Below are positions 7,726-15,084 of a stretch of 64,000 bases of DNA, one piece after another. The position numbers and the translations under genes were made by a program. The stretch lies in NCBI RefSeq assembly GCF_030908625.1, contig NZ_CP133133.1, positions 992,001 through 1,056,000 on the forward strand, written 5' to 3'. Within the stretch, counting starts at the first letter, position 1, and every line of letters starts with the position of its first letter. The stretch is from Paludicola sp. MB14-C6. Lineage in GTDB: Bacteria; Bacillota; Clostridia; Oscillospirales; Ruminococcaceae. The notes under the pieces are model-generated. The model did no database searches. It worked only from the letters and a program-made list of their open reading frames with translations, and was not told the DNA's origin.

Positions 7726-8618
7726 GCATGATTGAAATTTATAACCTAACTAAAGACTACGGCAACAATAAGGGCGTTTTTGATGTATCCTTTTCAATTG
7801 AAAAAGGCGAAGTATTCGGATTTCTAGGGCCAAACGGTGCGGGAAAAACAACAACCATTCGCCACCTGCTCGGATTTTTAAATGCTGATTCCGGAAGTTG
7901 CACCATTAACGGATTGAATTGCAGAACAAGTGCGCATACAATCCAAAAAAGTCTTGGATATCTACCAGGAGAAATGCCTACTGTAGATGATATGACAGGT
8001 ACACAACTTGTAAAATTTATTGCAGAGCTTCGTGGATTGAATGATCTCAAGAAAGCAAATGAGTTAATGGAACGCTTTGAGCTAAATCCAAAAGGAAGAA
8101 TCAAAAAAATGTCAAAAGGCATGAAGCAAAAAATCGGCATTGTATGCTCCTTTATGCATGATCCTGATATTCTAATTCTTGATGAACCAACCAGTGGGTT
8201 AGATCCATTGATGCAAAATCGCTTTGTTGAACTTATATTAGAAGAAAAGCAAAAAGGCAAAACCATTTTAATGTCTTCCCATATGTTTGAAGAGGTTGAA
8301 CGAACTTGTGACCGTGTTGGTATTATTCGTGAAGGCAAGCTTGTTGCTATTGATGATATTGACACCTTAAAAGCAAGCAAACGCAAAAACTATGTTGTTT
8401 CTCTATCTACTCAACAAGAAGCACAAGCATTTTCACAAGAACCGCTTAATATAATATCAATTCATAATAATATTGTAACAGTATCATTACAAGGTGATAT
8501 GTCTCCTTTTTTACAAGCAATGACAAAATATCAAGTTACCAATTTGGATGTTGCTAGCCAAAGCCTAGAAGAAGTCTTTATGAATTACTATGGAAATGGA
8601 GGACAAAAAAATGTTTAG
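7722..8618 (+). CDS. ABC transporter ATP-binding protein (multidrug/antibiotic-type exporter)
   Basis: 298 residues. Walker A GPNGAGKTT (about residues 35-43), Q-loop region GYLPGEMPTVDDMT, signature MSKGM, Walker B ILILDEPTSGLD and switch histidine in MSSHMFEEVERT are all present, followed by a roughly 90-residue C-terminal regulatory domain. The CcmA/DrrA layout fits ABC-2 exporters, which move lipids, peptides or drugs out of the cell. AAGGAGG precedes the start inside the tetR gene. It pairs with the permease at 8611, whose start overlaps this gene's end. Confidence 0.87.
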   Translation: MSMIEIYNLTKDYGNNKGVFDVSFSIEKGEVFGFLGPNGAGKTTTIRHLLGFLNADSGSCTINGLNCRTSAHTIQKSLGYLPGEMPTVDDMTGTQLVKFIAELRGLNDLKKANELMERFELNPKGRIKKMSKGMKQKIGIVCSFMHDPDILILDEPTSGLDPLMQNRFVELILEEKQKGKTILMSSHMFEEVERTCDRVGIIREGKLVAIDDIDTLKASKRKNYVVSLSTQQEAQAFSQEPLNIISIHNNIVTVSLQGDMSPFLQAMTKYQVTNLDVASQSLEEVFMNYYGNGGQKNV

Positions 8619-9414
8619 TTTGCCTTTATTGAAACGTACGATTCGATCTAATTACATAGTATTTTTAATTTTTGCTGCAGTAATTACAATGTATTTTACT
8701 CTTATTGTCGGAATGTATAGCCCTGAAACACAAGAAACAATGCAAAAATTGATGGCTACTATGCCCAAAGAAATGATGTCTGCATTTGGCTTTGATTTTC
8801 AAGCGACCACGCTAATCGGATTTTTAGCATCTTACTTATATGGTTTTATTATGCTTATTTTCGTTATGGTATATGGAATTATCGTATCAAATCGTTTAAT
8901 CGCAAAGCATGTTGATCGTGGTTCTATGGCTTATTTCTTATCCACACCAAATACACGTATCAAAATTGCCGTTACACAAGCAGCTTTTCTTTTAGCGAGT
9001 GTTACAATAATGGTATCATACGCAACTGTTTTAGGTATTATTTGCAGTGAAGCTACCTTCCCCGGTAAATTAGACATTCCTACTTTTGTCTATATGAACT
9101 TTGGTGTCTTACTACTGCATTTTGCGTTAACCGGAATTGGTTTCTTTGCATCATGCTTATTCAATGATACGAAAAACTCACTTGCAATTGGTGCAAGATT
9201 ACCCATAGCTTTTTATATCATTCAGATGTTGGCAAATACGGGTGAAAAGCTGGAAAACTTTAAATATGCCTCTATTTTTACGCTGTTTAATCCAAATGAC
9301 ATTATTGCTGGTGCAGATGGAGTTGGAATCTGCTTTACGATACTTGGTAGTATAGCAGTTGTATTATATGGTGCTGGTATGTGGGTATTTCATAAAAGAG
9401 ATTTACCGTTGTAA
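8611..9414 (+). CDS. ABC-2 type transporter permease
   Basis: 267 residues with about six hydrophobic segments, starting MFSLPLLKRTIRSNYIVFLI. The ATG at 8611 is preceded by GGAGG; an in-frame ATG at 8590 would overlap the ATPase gene further and lacks a better site. It is the membrane half of the exporter encoded with the ATPase at 7722 and controlled by the TetR repressor. The short MSAFGFDF region between helices 1 and 2 matches the ABC-2 layout of bacitracin- and antibiotic-export permeases. The substrate is unknown. Confidence 0.8.
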   Translation: MFSLPLLKRTIRSNYIVFLIFAAVITMYFTLIVGMYSPETQETMQKLMATMPKEMMSAFGFDFQATTLIGFLASYLYGFIMLIFVMVYGIIVSNRLIAKHVDRGSMAYFLSTPNTRIKIAVTQAAFLLASVTIMVSYATVLGIICSEATFPGKLDIPTFVYMNFGVLLLHFALTGIGFFASCLFNDTKNSLAIGARLPIAFYIIQMLANTGEKLENFKYASIFTLFNPNDIIAGADGVGICFTILGSIAVVLYGAGMWVFHKRDLPL

Positions 9415-9438
9415 ATTTGCTAGAAAGGAAAAGATTCA

Positions 9439-9888
9439 ATGCATACGATTGAGCAGCTTACTCCTAAGGACTATTATAAATGTCAAAATATATGGGATAT
9501 GAGCAAGCAGCCTCACGCACAAAAATGGATGAAACAAATGATTGACGGTAATCGTATCATATTTATCTATAAAATAAATGGTGAGTTTATAGGTGAAGGT
9601 GCATTAGTATTTGATACAGGCGATAGTGACTATACGATTCCCAACCGAAGAATTTATCTATCACGATTAGTAGTGAAAGATGAATACCGAAATCAAGGAA
9701 TTGGTAGTAAAATTGTGGACTTTTTGACTCAGAAAGCTCGTGAGTTTGGTCTTTCAGAGATTGCCTTAGGCGTTGATACGGATAACCTTCCAGCAATCCA
9801 TCTTTATCAGAAAAAAGGCTTTACTGATATTATTTTTGAAGGCGAAGATGAGTACGGACAGTACATGAAACTATTGAAGAAGCTATAA
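9439..9888 (+). CDS. GNAT family N-acetyltransferase
   Basis: 149 residues with a canonical acetyl-CoA site: LSRLVVKDEYRNQGIGSKIV (Q/RxxGxG), then LGVDTDNLPAIHLYQKKGF in the C-terminal half. GAAAGGAAAAGATTCA precedes the ATG. It follows the ABC permease by 24 bases with no terminator between, so it may be the last gene of the TetR-controlled operon; acetyltransferases often accompany drug exporters, but its own substrate is not evident. Confidence 0.8.
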   Translation: MHTIEQLTPKDYYKCQNIWDMSKQPHAQKWMKQMIDGNRIIFIYKINGEFIGEGALVFDTGDSDYTIPNRRIYLSRLVVKDEYRNQGIGSKIVDFLTQKAREFGLSEIALGVDTDNLPAIHLYQKKGFTDIIFEGEDEYGQYMKLLKKL

Positions 9889-9891
9889 ATA

Positions 9892-9921
9892 TAAAAAGGT
9901 GTCCATCAAGGACACCTTTTT
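9892..9921. terminator. Bidirectional terminator between GNAT and mraY
   Basis: Hairpin AAAAAGGTGTCC / GGACACCTTTTT with a 5-base loop between convergent genes; runs of A and T on the two sides allow use on both strands. Confidence 0.85.
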
Positions 9922-9928
9922 ATATTCT

Positions 9929-10894
9929 CTATACTAGCAATAAATATACTACGATAACTGAAGCGACTAATTGCAAAATAGCAAATCTTGAAACGGTTTG
10001 CGTGTTTGACCAACCAATCGTTTTTCGCACATGGTCATGAATTGGCGTACGTGTATTTTTTAAAATATGAATCTTTAAAAAACGTAACAAAGCAACCTTA
10101 ATTAAGCCTAATCCTCCATCAATGATAAACACAATACAAATTGGAATATATAAGAAAGGGCTACCTGTCTTTAATATTGCGATAGCAATAAACAAACCGA
10201 TTGCACGTGAACCTGCGTCGCCCATCATAAGCTTACTTGGGTTTGCATTAAACCATAGATAAGCTAATATAGCTGCACATAAGATAAAGATAACATAATT
10301 AAAGGATTGCCCGTTTCCTTGAATAGAGTTTACAACTGAAATCGTTGCTAAAGATATAATAGCAATCGTTCCAGATAACCCGTCTACCCCATCTGTACAG
10401 TTTGTAACGTTAATAGATACCCAAATTAACACAACAGCCAGAATACCATATACAATAGGGTTAAACGTTATTGTTGTTCCAAAGAAGGCAAACGTAACAT
10501 CGCTACCATTAAAATTAATAAACGTAATTGCCGTTACAACTGCGATTACAAAGTCTAGAAAGCCTTTAATATACTCTCCCCATGGCGTTTTTGCGCAATC
10601 ATCCAAATAACCGGTTATCATTGCGGCAACAACCAATAACATATAAATAATTGTTTCTATACTAAACTTGCCAAACAATATTGTTACCACAGCAAATACA
10701 ATGATAAAAACAAATCCGGCACCACGAGGTTTACCTTCAGATAATTTTCCATCATGGGCAAATTCTCTGCCTTGATCTTTTGGCAAGAAACCATTTCCTT
10801 TTTTTAGCACTAGAAATGTTACAAGAAAAGCCACAAGTATACCGGCTAACGCAACCCCATTAGCCCATGTGCTATCTAAAAACAAATTCAACAT
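9929..10894 (-). CDS. mraY: Phospho-N-acetylmuramoyl-pentapeptide-transferase (MraY family)
   Basis: 321 residues, about ten membrane helices. Diagnostic motifs: KTPWGEYIKG region, NVTNCTDGVDGLSGT (Mg-binding aspartates), MMGDAGSRAIG and the cytoplasmic loop TRTPIHDHVRKTIGW, the place of the PxHHH-type motif of MraY. It transfers phospho-MurNAc-pentapeptide from UDP to undecaprenyl phosphate, giving lipid I. It is outside any dcw-type cluster here (no mur or fts neighbours), so it could be a second, stand-alone MraY paralogue rather than the main copy. GGTAGTG precedes the ATG. Confidence 0.82.
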   Translation of the reverse strand: MLNLFLDSTWANGVALAGILVAFLVTFLVLKKGNGFLPKDQGREFAHDGKLSEGKPRGAGFVFIIVFAVVTILFGKFSIETIIYMLLVVAAMITGYLDDCAKTPWGEYIKGFLDFVIAVVTAITFINFNGSDVTFAFFGTTITFNPIVYGILAVVLIWVSINVTNCTDGVDGLSGTIAIISLATISVVNSIQGNGQSFNYVIFILCAAILAYLWFNANPSKLMMGDAGSRAIGLFIAIAILKTGSPFLYIPICIVFIIDGGLGLIKVALLRFLKIHILKNTRTPIHDHVRKTIGWSNTQTVSRFAILQLVASVIVVYLLLV

Positions 10895-11190
10895 ATTTTC
10901 ACTACCTTTATTTTTGTCTATTTAGATTTCTTACCATATTATTGTTACAAATAAGAATCATCAATCATAAATTATATATCAGATACCCTTATTTTTCAAG
11001 TAATATCATAAATCAAAGCAAAAATGCCATTTAAAAAAAATACTTTTATGAATGACACTTTTGCTTTTTTATGATGGTTATATCTTTTTTTAATAATCGT
11101 ATCAAAAATATGTAACACTACTATAGTAAACAAAATAATGTATTGTGTAGGTTATAACAATTTATTATCTGGTTTATTATATTTTTTTAG
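10895..11190. other. AT-rich intergenic region upstream of mraY
   Basis: This 351-base gap (to 11245) between rubrerythrin and mraY, both on the reverse strand, contains the rubrerythrin terminator at its right end and must hold the mraY promoter. I see no ORF, no convincing consensus promoter and no recognised RNA motif in it. Confidence 0.5.
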
Positions 11191-11222
11191 AAAACTCCAA
11201 AAGATAAAATCCTTTGGAGTTT
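11191..11222 (-). terminator. Terminator after the rubrerythrin gene
   Basis: Reverse strand: AAACTCCAAA-GG...-TTTGGAGTTTT hairpin ending in TTTTCT, 23 bases past the stop codon. Confidence 0.7.
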
Positions 11223-11245
11223 CATATGAATGATATTATAGCGTT

Positions 11246-11785
11246 TTAATAGTTTTTTGCTACTACTTGGAAATATGCTTGTGGATGGTCACATACAGGG
11301 CACTTTTCAGGAGCACTTGTTCCTTCGTATGTATATCCGCAATTTGCACATTGCCAAACTTGCTTTTCTTCTTTTTTAAATACCTTTTCTTCTTCTAAGT
11401 TTTTAAGAAGTGTACGATATCTTTCTTCATGTTCTTTCTCAATCTTACCTACTGCTTCAAACAAATAAGCGATTTTTTCAAAGCCTTCTTCTTTTGCTTC
11501 TTTAGCGAAAGTAGCATACATGTCGGTCCACTCATAGTTTTCGCCATCTGCTGCATCCTTCAAATTCGTTGCAGTATCAGCAACACCATCATGCAATAAT
11601 TTATACCAAATTTTCGCATGTTCTTTTTCATTGTTTGCAGTCTCTAAGAATAAAGCTGCAATTTGTTCAAAGCCTTCCTTTTTTGCCTTAGAAGCATAAT
11701 AAGTATACTTATTTCTAGCTTGTGATTCTCCAGCAAAGGCTGTTAATAAATTTGCTTCTGTCTTTGTTCCTTTTAAATTACTCAT
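11246..11785 (-). CDS. rbr: Rubrerythrin
   Basis: 179 residues. An N-terminal four-helix ferritin-like di-iron domain carries Glu20, Glu53, His56 and the second ExxH (Glu117, His119 region), and a C-terminal rubredoxin domain has CANC (146-149) and CPVC (162-165). Rubrerythrin reduces hydrogen peroxide to water in anaerobes with electrons passed through its rubredoxin centre. It is divergent from a thioredoxin-reductase-like gene with only about 135 bases between, suggesting shared stress control. The full canonical length and all four rubredoxin cysteines are present, so it should be active. Confidence 0.95.
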   Translation of the reverse strand: MSNLKGTKTEANLLTAFAGESQARNKYTYYASKAKKEGFEQIAALFLETANNEKEHAKIWYKLLHDGVADTATNLKDAADGENYEWTDMYATFAKEAKEEGFEKIAYLFEAVGKIEKEHEERYRTLLKNLEEEKVFKKEEKQVWQCANCGYTYEGTSAPEKCPVCDHPQAYFQVVAKNY

Positions 11786-11819
11786 ACTGTTCCCTCACTT
11801 ATTAATATAATATATTTTA

Positions 11820-11848
11820 ACTATGACCGAATCTTTGAAAAAAGTCAA
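11820..11848 (-). promoter_or_regulatory. Promoter of rubrerythrin
   Basis: Reverse strand: -35 TTGACT (11843-11848), 17 bases, -10 CATAGT (11820-11825). An AT-rich stretch follows; a PerR box was looked for there but only a weak match is present. Confidence 0.5.
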
Positions 11849-11857
11849 GCCTGTATG

Positions 11858-11886
11858 TTGAAATTAAAATTAATACATTGTAAAAT
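11858..11886 (+). promoter_or_regulatory. Promoter of the thioredoxin-reductase-like gene
   Basis: -35 TTGAAA (11858-11863), 17-base spacer, -10 TAAAAT (11881-11886). The two divergent promoters have only 9 bases between their -35 boxes. Confidence 0.55.
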
Positions 11887-11921
11887 ATAAAGCAATACAT
11901 AACCTAACAAGGAGTGATGAG

Positions 11922-12782
11922 ATGAAAAACGTTATCATAATTGGAAATGGACCTGCTGGAATTTCCGCAGCGCTTTATACGATGCGTGCAAATATAAAGA
12001 CTACTGTTATTGGCCGTGATTTAGGCGCATTACAAAAAGCAGACAAAATCGAGAATTATTATGGTTTTGCAGAACCTATCAGCGGTAAAGAGCTTGTAAA
12101 TGCGGGTATTGCTGCTGCAAAACGCTTAGGATGCGAAATGATTACTGATGAGGTTGTATCCATTGGATTTGAAGAAAAACTAACTGTTATAACAAAAAAC
12201 AAGCAATATCCTGCTGATGCAATTATACTCGCAACAGGCACTTCACGTAGTGCACCTAAAATACAAGGCATCAAAGAATATGAGGGCAAAGGTATTAGCT
12301 ATTGTGCAGTGTGCGACGCATTCTTTTATCGTGGGAAAGATGTATGTGTACTAGGCAATGGTGATTATGCATTACATGAAGCACAAGAATTAGTGGCTGT
12401 TGCAAATTCAGTTACTATTCTTACGAATGGTGAAGAGCTTGCTACTACAATTCCATGCAATATTCAAGTAAACAAAAAGAAAATAAAGGCTTTTGAAGGT
12501 GAACAAACCATTCAAAATGTTTTATTTGAAGATGGTGAAACTTTAGCTACTTCCGGTATTTTTATTGCTGTAGGAGTTGCTTCTAGCAGCGATTTAGCAA
12601 AAAAATTGGGTGCACAAACCGAAGGTGTTACAATTACTGTAAACGAGAACATGGCAACTAACATTCCCGGTTTATATGCAGCCGGCGACTGTGTTGGTGG
12701 ATTGCTGCAAATATCGAAAGCGGTTTCCGATGGTGCAAAAGCCGGTACACAAGTCATTAAATATATCAGAGGAAACTCCTAG
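11922..12782 (+). CDS. Thioredoxin reductase-like FAD/NAD(P) oxidoreductase
   Basis: 286 residues. FAD motif GNGPAGISAA (8-17), redox-active CAVC (128-131), nucleotide-binding loop GNGDYALHEA (145-154), and the C-terminal FAD motif PGLYAAGDCVGG. This is the TrxB layout, slightly shorter than the usual 300-310 residues. The enzyme would pass electrons from NAD(P)H to a thioredoxin-like partner or directly to a peroxidase. The second motif is GNGDYA instead of the common GGGDSA, which may alter cofactor preference. It is divergent from rubrerythrin, a likely functional partner in peroxide defence. GGAGTGATGAG precedes the ATG. Its terminator has been duplicated by the adjacent IS. Confidence 0.85.
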   Translation: MKNVIIIGNGPAGISAALYTMRANIKTTVIGRDLGALQKADKIENYYGFAEPISGKELVNAGIAAAKRLGCEMITDEVVSIGFEEKLTVITKNKQYPADAIILATGTSRSAPKIQGIKEYEGKGISYCAVCDAFFYRGKDVCVLGNGDYALHEAQELVAVANSVTILTNGEELATTIPCNIQVNKKKIKAFEGEQTIQNVLFEDGETLATSGIFIAVGVASSSDLAKKLGAQTEGVTITVNENMATNIPGLYAAGDCVGGLLQISKAVSDGAKAGTQVIKYIRGNS

Positions 12783-12832
12783 TTTGTTTTCAATGACATT
12801 TATTGATTTATTTAGAATGAAATAAGCATAAA

Positions 12833-12863
12833 GCAAACAGCAGGGACTTTCCCTGCTGTTTGC
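12833..12863 (+). repeat. Left copy of the 31-bp palindromic target duplication (trxB terminator hairpin)
   Basis: Hairpin with 14-bp arms beginning GCAAACAGCAGGGA and a 3-base loop. The identical 31 bases recur at 14391-14421, immediately outside the other end of the IS. The left copy has lost its T run because the IS begins directly after it. Confidence 0.85.
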
Positions 12864-14306
12864 TCAGTCTGAAGAAAAAGCCCGATTTTGGCGTAACCAA
12901 AGTCGGGCTTTTGAATATATGGTTGAAAATTTAAAAAAAGTGGAAAGGATACAAAAAGGAGAGTTCACCCTCCACTTATGTATTGCCAGCTTTTTAAGGT
13001 TCATGCACGCAAATTTAAGCCTAACCCAGTTTGTTACTTGGGCAAGACTTCGATAAGGTGTATAACGCATTGCGTATTTTTCTTTCGCATCAGCAAAAAC
13101 TCGCTCAATCGTTTCTTTTCGCTGTGCATAAAGATCTTTGTATTTTATTGCATAACGAATATCTGAAACTTGCTCTAAGTACTCATGCCAAACATGAACT
13201 GTGTATTGTTTCTGGAATTCTTTACTTTCAGTGCATTTGTAACGAAACCCACAGATTTTACAGTCGTTTGGATTGCTTTTAAATTCTTTGTATCCTTCTC
13301 TATTCGTGGTGGAATAGTGTAAAACTTTATTGTTTGGACATACTACACAGTCAAAATATTCATCATATGAAAAATCATATTTCTTAAAAAAGCCTTGTTT
13401 TGTCATTGGTCTACGATATGGTACTAATAAATCTTTTCCATCATCTATAAGTCTTTTTGCAATATAGGGAGTATTGTAGGCACTATCTGCCACTATTGTT
13501 TGGATTTCGGGGTGGTTTTCTTTTAATTTATCATACAAATCATCGAATGCTACGCTGTCATGTACATTGCCTGCTGTTACATGAACATCTACAATGTAGC
13601 CTTTTTTGTCACAAGCTGTATGTGCTTCATAAGCAAGGCATTTCTTATGCTCTCCTTTATGAAATACACCGCTTTCAGGGTCAGTGGTTGATTCATTGAT
13701 GATTTTTTCTTCTATTTTAGGTGGCTTTGTATCGTCAAATGGCTTTTTTTTATGTTCTTCTCTATCTTTATTGATTTCGTCCATTAGTTGTTTCTCATAA
13801 TGTTTTGCTGCTACGGGGATTGATTTCTTTACAACCTTTTTTATATTTGCATTTGCTTTTATATGGGTTCCATCTACAAATACCACCTCTGGGTCAAGAT
13901 ATCCCATATCATTGATTTCATTCAATATCCAGTTGAAAATGCATGCAATAGTATTCTCGTTAAATCTATGTTTAAAGGCATAACTTATTGTTGTAAAGTG
14001 AGGTATTTGTTCTGTCATTAAATATCCTAAAAACCAACGATATGCACAGTTCATTTGTACTTCTTCTACCAATTTGCGCAACGAACTTATTCCATACAAA
14101 TGTTGTATTAAGACCATTTTGATTAGTACTACTGGGTCTATGCTTGGTCTTCCATTATCTTTACAATACAAATCCTCTACGAAATCATATATATGACAGA
14201 AATCCACTGCACTATCTATTTTTCTAAGCAAATGTTCTGCTGGAATAAATTCTTCTAAGCACAAAAACTCTACTTGTGTTCGGTCTTTTTTAGCTTTAAC
14301 TAACAT
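12864..14306 (-). CDS. IS1182 family transposase
   Basis: 480 residues: N-terminal DUF772-type domain (GRPSIDPVVLIKMVLIQHLYGISSLRKLVEEV), then a DDE catalytic core (VFVDGTHIKANANIKK, QTIVADSAYNTP, and the glutamate in RKETIERVFADAKEKY). A central CxxC/CxxxxxC zinc-ribbon-like part (CVVCPNN, CKICGFRYKC) is typical of the family. The reading frame runs through the subterminal hairpin and its TGA stop is formed by the terminal TCA of the element, so the C-terminal 15 residues are encoded by the IS end. It appears intact. Confidence 0.9.
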   Translation of the reverse strand: MLVKAKKDRTQVEFLCLEEFIPAEHLLRKIDSAVDFCHIYDFVEDLYCKDNGRPSIDPVVLIKMVLIQHLYGISSLRKLVEEVQMNCAYRWFLGYLMTEQIPHFTTISYAFKHRFNENTIACIFNWILNEINDMGYLDPEVVFVDGTHIKANANIKKVVKKSIPVAAKHYEKQLMDEINKDREEHKKKPFDDTKPPKIEEKIINESTTDPESGVFHKGEHKKCLAYEAHTACDKKGYIVDVHVTAGNVHDSVAFDDLYDKLKENHPEIQTIVADSAYNTPYIAKRLIDDGKDLLVPYRRPMTKQGFFKKYDFSYDEYFDCVVCPNNKVLHYSTTNREGYKEFKSNPNDCKICGFRYKCTESKEFQKQYTVHVWHEYLEQVSDIRYAIKYKDLYAQRKETIERVFADAKEKYAMRYTPYRSLAQVTNWVRLKFACMNLKKLAIHKWRVNSPFCILSTFFKFSTIYSKARLWLRQNRAFSSD

Positions 14307-14390
14307 TTAATCACCCTATTTAATTATACCATTTTTCGCGTCAAAAGTCCCCTAAATCATCAAATTTAGGGGACTTTTTCTACAAGCTGA
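12864..14390 (-). mobile_element. IS1182-type insertion sequence, 1527 bp
   Basis: The element begins TCAGTCTGAAGAAAAAG and ends CTTTTTCTACAAGCTGA; reversed, the right end reads TCAGCTTGTAGAAAAAG, giving an imperfect terminal inverted repeat with roughly 14 of 17 positions matching. Strong hairpins lie just inside both ends (12876-12912 and 14344-14377), which would block transcription into the element. One transposase ORF fills it. It is flanked by exact 31-bp direct repeats that form the terminator hairpin of the upstream trxB-like gene, so the target was the terminator itself. Confidence 0.85.
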
Positions 14391-14421
14391 GCAAACAGCA
14401 GGGACTTTCCCTGCTGTTTGC
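14391..14421 (+). repeat. Right copy of the 31-bp palindromic target duplication
   Basis: Identical to 12833-12863 and followed by TTTTGTT, so this copy keeps the T run of the original rho-independent terminator. It now stands 1.6 kb from the trxB-like gene it served. Confidence 0.85.
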
Positions 14422-14659
14422 TTTTGTTAAATTTTATAATGAAAAATATTGTTTTTCTAATTTTAAAAAGTACAATCTAATACTTCCACATTGCTTATTA
14501 ATCGCCCGTGAATAGAAACTTTATAAAAATCAAATACTAATGGAACAATTCAATGCATTTAAAATAGTAACCATGCTTTGCATTAGAAGAAATCACTTTA
14601 GTATATTGGTTCAGGAAACAATTTACACATTAAAAATGTTATAATTTATTAAAAAAATG
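14422..14659. other. AT-rich gap before the PTS promoter
   Basis: No ORF, repeat or recognised motif was seen between the duplicated terminator and the PTS promoter. The sequence is very AT-rich and may act as an upstream promoter element. Confidence 0.5.
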
Positions 14660-14688
14660 TTGACAAAAAATATGTAATAGTATACAAT
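14660..14688 (+). promoter_or_regulatory. Promoter of the PTS operon
   Basis: Consensus -35 TTGACA (14660-14665), 17-base spacer, -10 TACAAT (14683-14688). The leader that follows carries the RAT and terminator. Confidence 0.8.
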
Positions 14689-14706
14689 TCATATGACAAA
14701 TAAATT

Positions 14707-14782
14707 ATAGTGTGTTACTGATTCAATCAGGCATAAACGTATTTAAGTAGCTCGGTTACTTAGTGTGTTTATGCCTTTTTTT
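14707..14782 (+). promoter_or_regulatory. RAT antiterminator and overlapping leader terminator
   Basis: GTTACTGATTCAATCAGGCA followed by TAAAC matches the ribonucleic antiterminator (RAT) bound by BglG/LicT/GlcT proteins. Its 3' part (GGCATAAAC) is the left arm of a terminator closed by GTTTATGCC and TTTTTTTA. Bound antiterminator stabilises the RAT and prevents the terminator. The regulator is encoded in the same operon at 16832. Confidence 0.85.
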
Positions 14783-14811
14783 ATTTGGTTTAATATTTTG
14801 GAGGTTTTTTT

Positions 14812-15069
14812 ATGAAACAATTTAAATTTGTTATTAAAGATGAAAACGGAATTCATGCACGTCCAGCAGGATTACTTGTTAAAAAAGCTGGTGAATTCAG
14901 TTCTAGCGTTATGATTCAAAAAGGCGAAAAATCAGCTGATGCAAAAAGACTATTCGCTGTTATGGGCTTAGCTGCTAAGAAAAATGATGAGTTGACTTTT
15001 ACAATTGATGGTGAAGATGAAGAACAAGCTTTATCCGCTCTACAACAATTTTGTGATGAAAACTTATAA
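14812..15069 (+). CDS. ptsH: Phosphocarrier protein HPr
   Basis: 85 residues. His15 lies in GIHARPAG, the site phosphorylated by EI at the expense of PEP. The protein relays phosphate to EIIA domains. The regulatory site that HPr kinase phosphorylates in most Bacillota (Ser46) is arginine here: the segment reads ADAKRLFAVMGL with Lys45-Arg46. HPr with this change cannot form the P-Ser-HPr that works with CcpA in carbon catabolite repression. First gene of the operon, preceded by TTGGAGG; the ptsI start follows 15 bases after the stop. Confidence 0.95.
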   Translation: MKQFKFVIKDENGIHARPAGLLVKKAGEFSSSVMIQKGEKSADAKRLFAVMGLAAKKNDELTFTIDGEDEEQALSALQQFCDENL

Positions 15070-15084
15070 TTAGGGGGCGTTAAG

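Noticed and set aside
11786..11830. PerR box in the rubrerythrin promoter
   Set aside because: Only a loose match in a very AT-rich stretch; could be chance.
14707..14739. T-box or other riboswitch in the PTS leader
   Set aside because: The sequence fits a RAT site with its overlapping terminator and the operon encodes the matching antiterminator.
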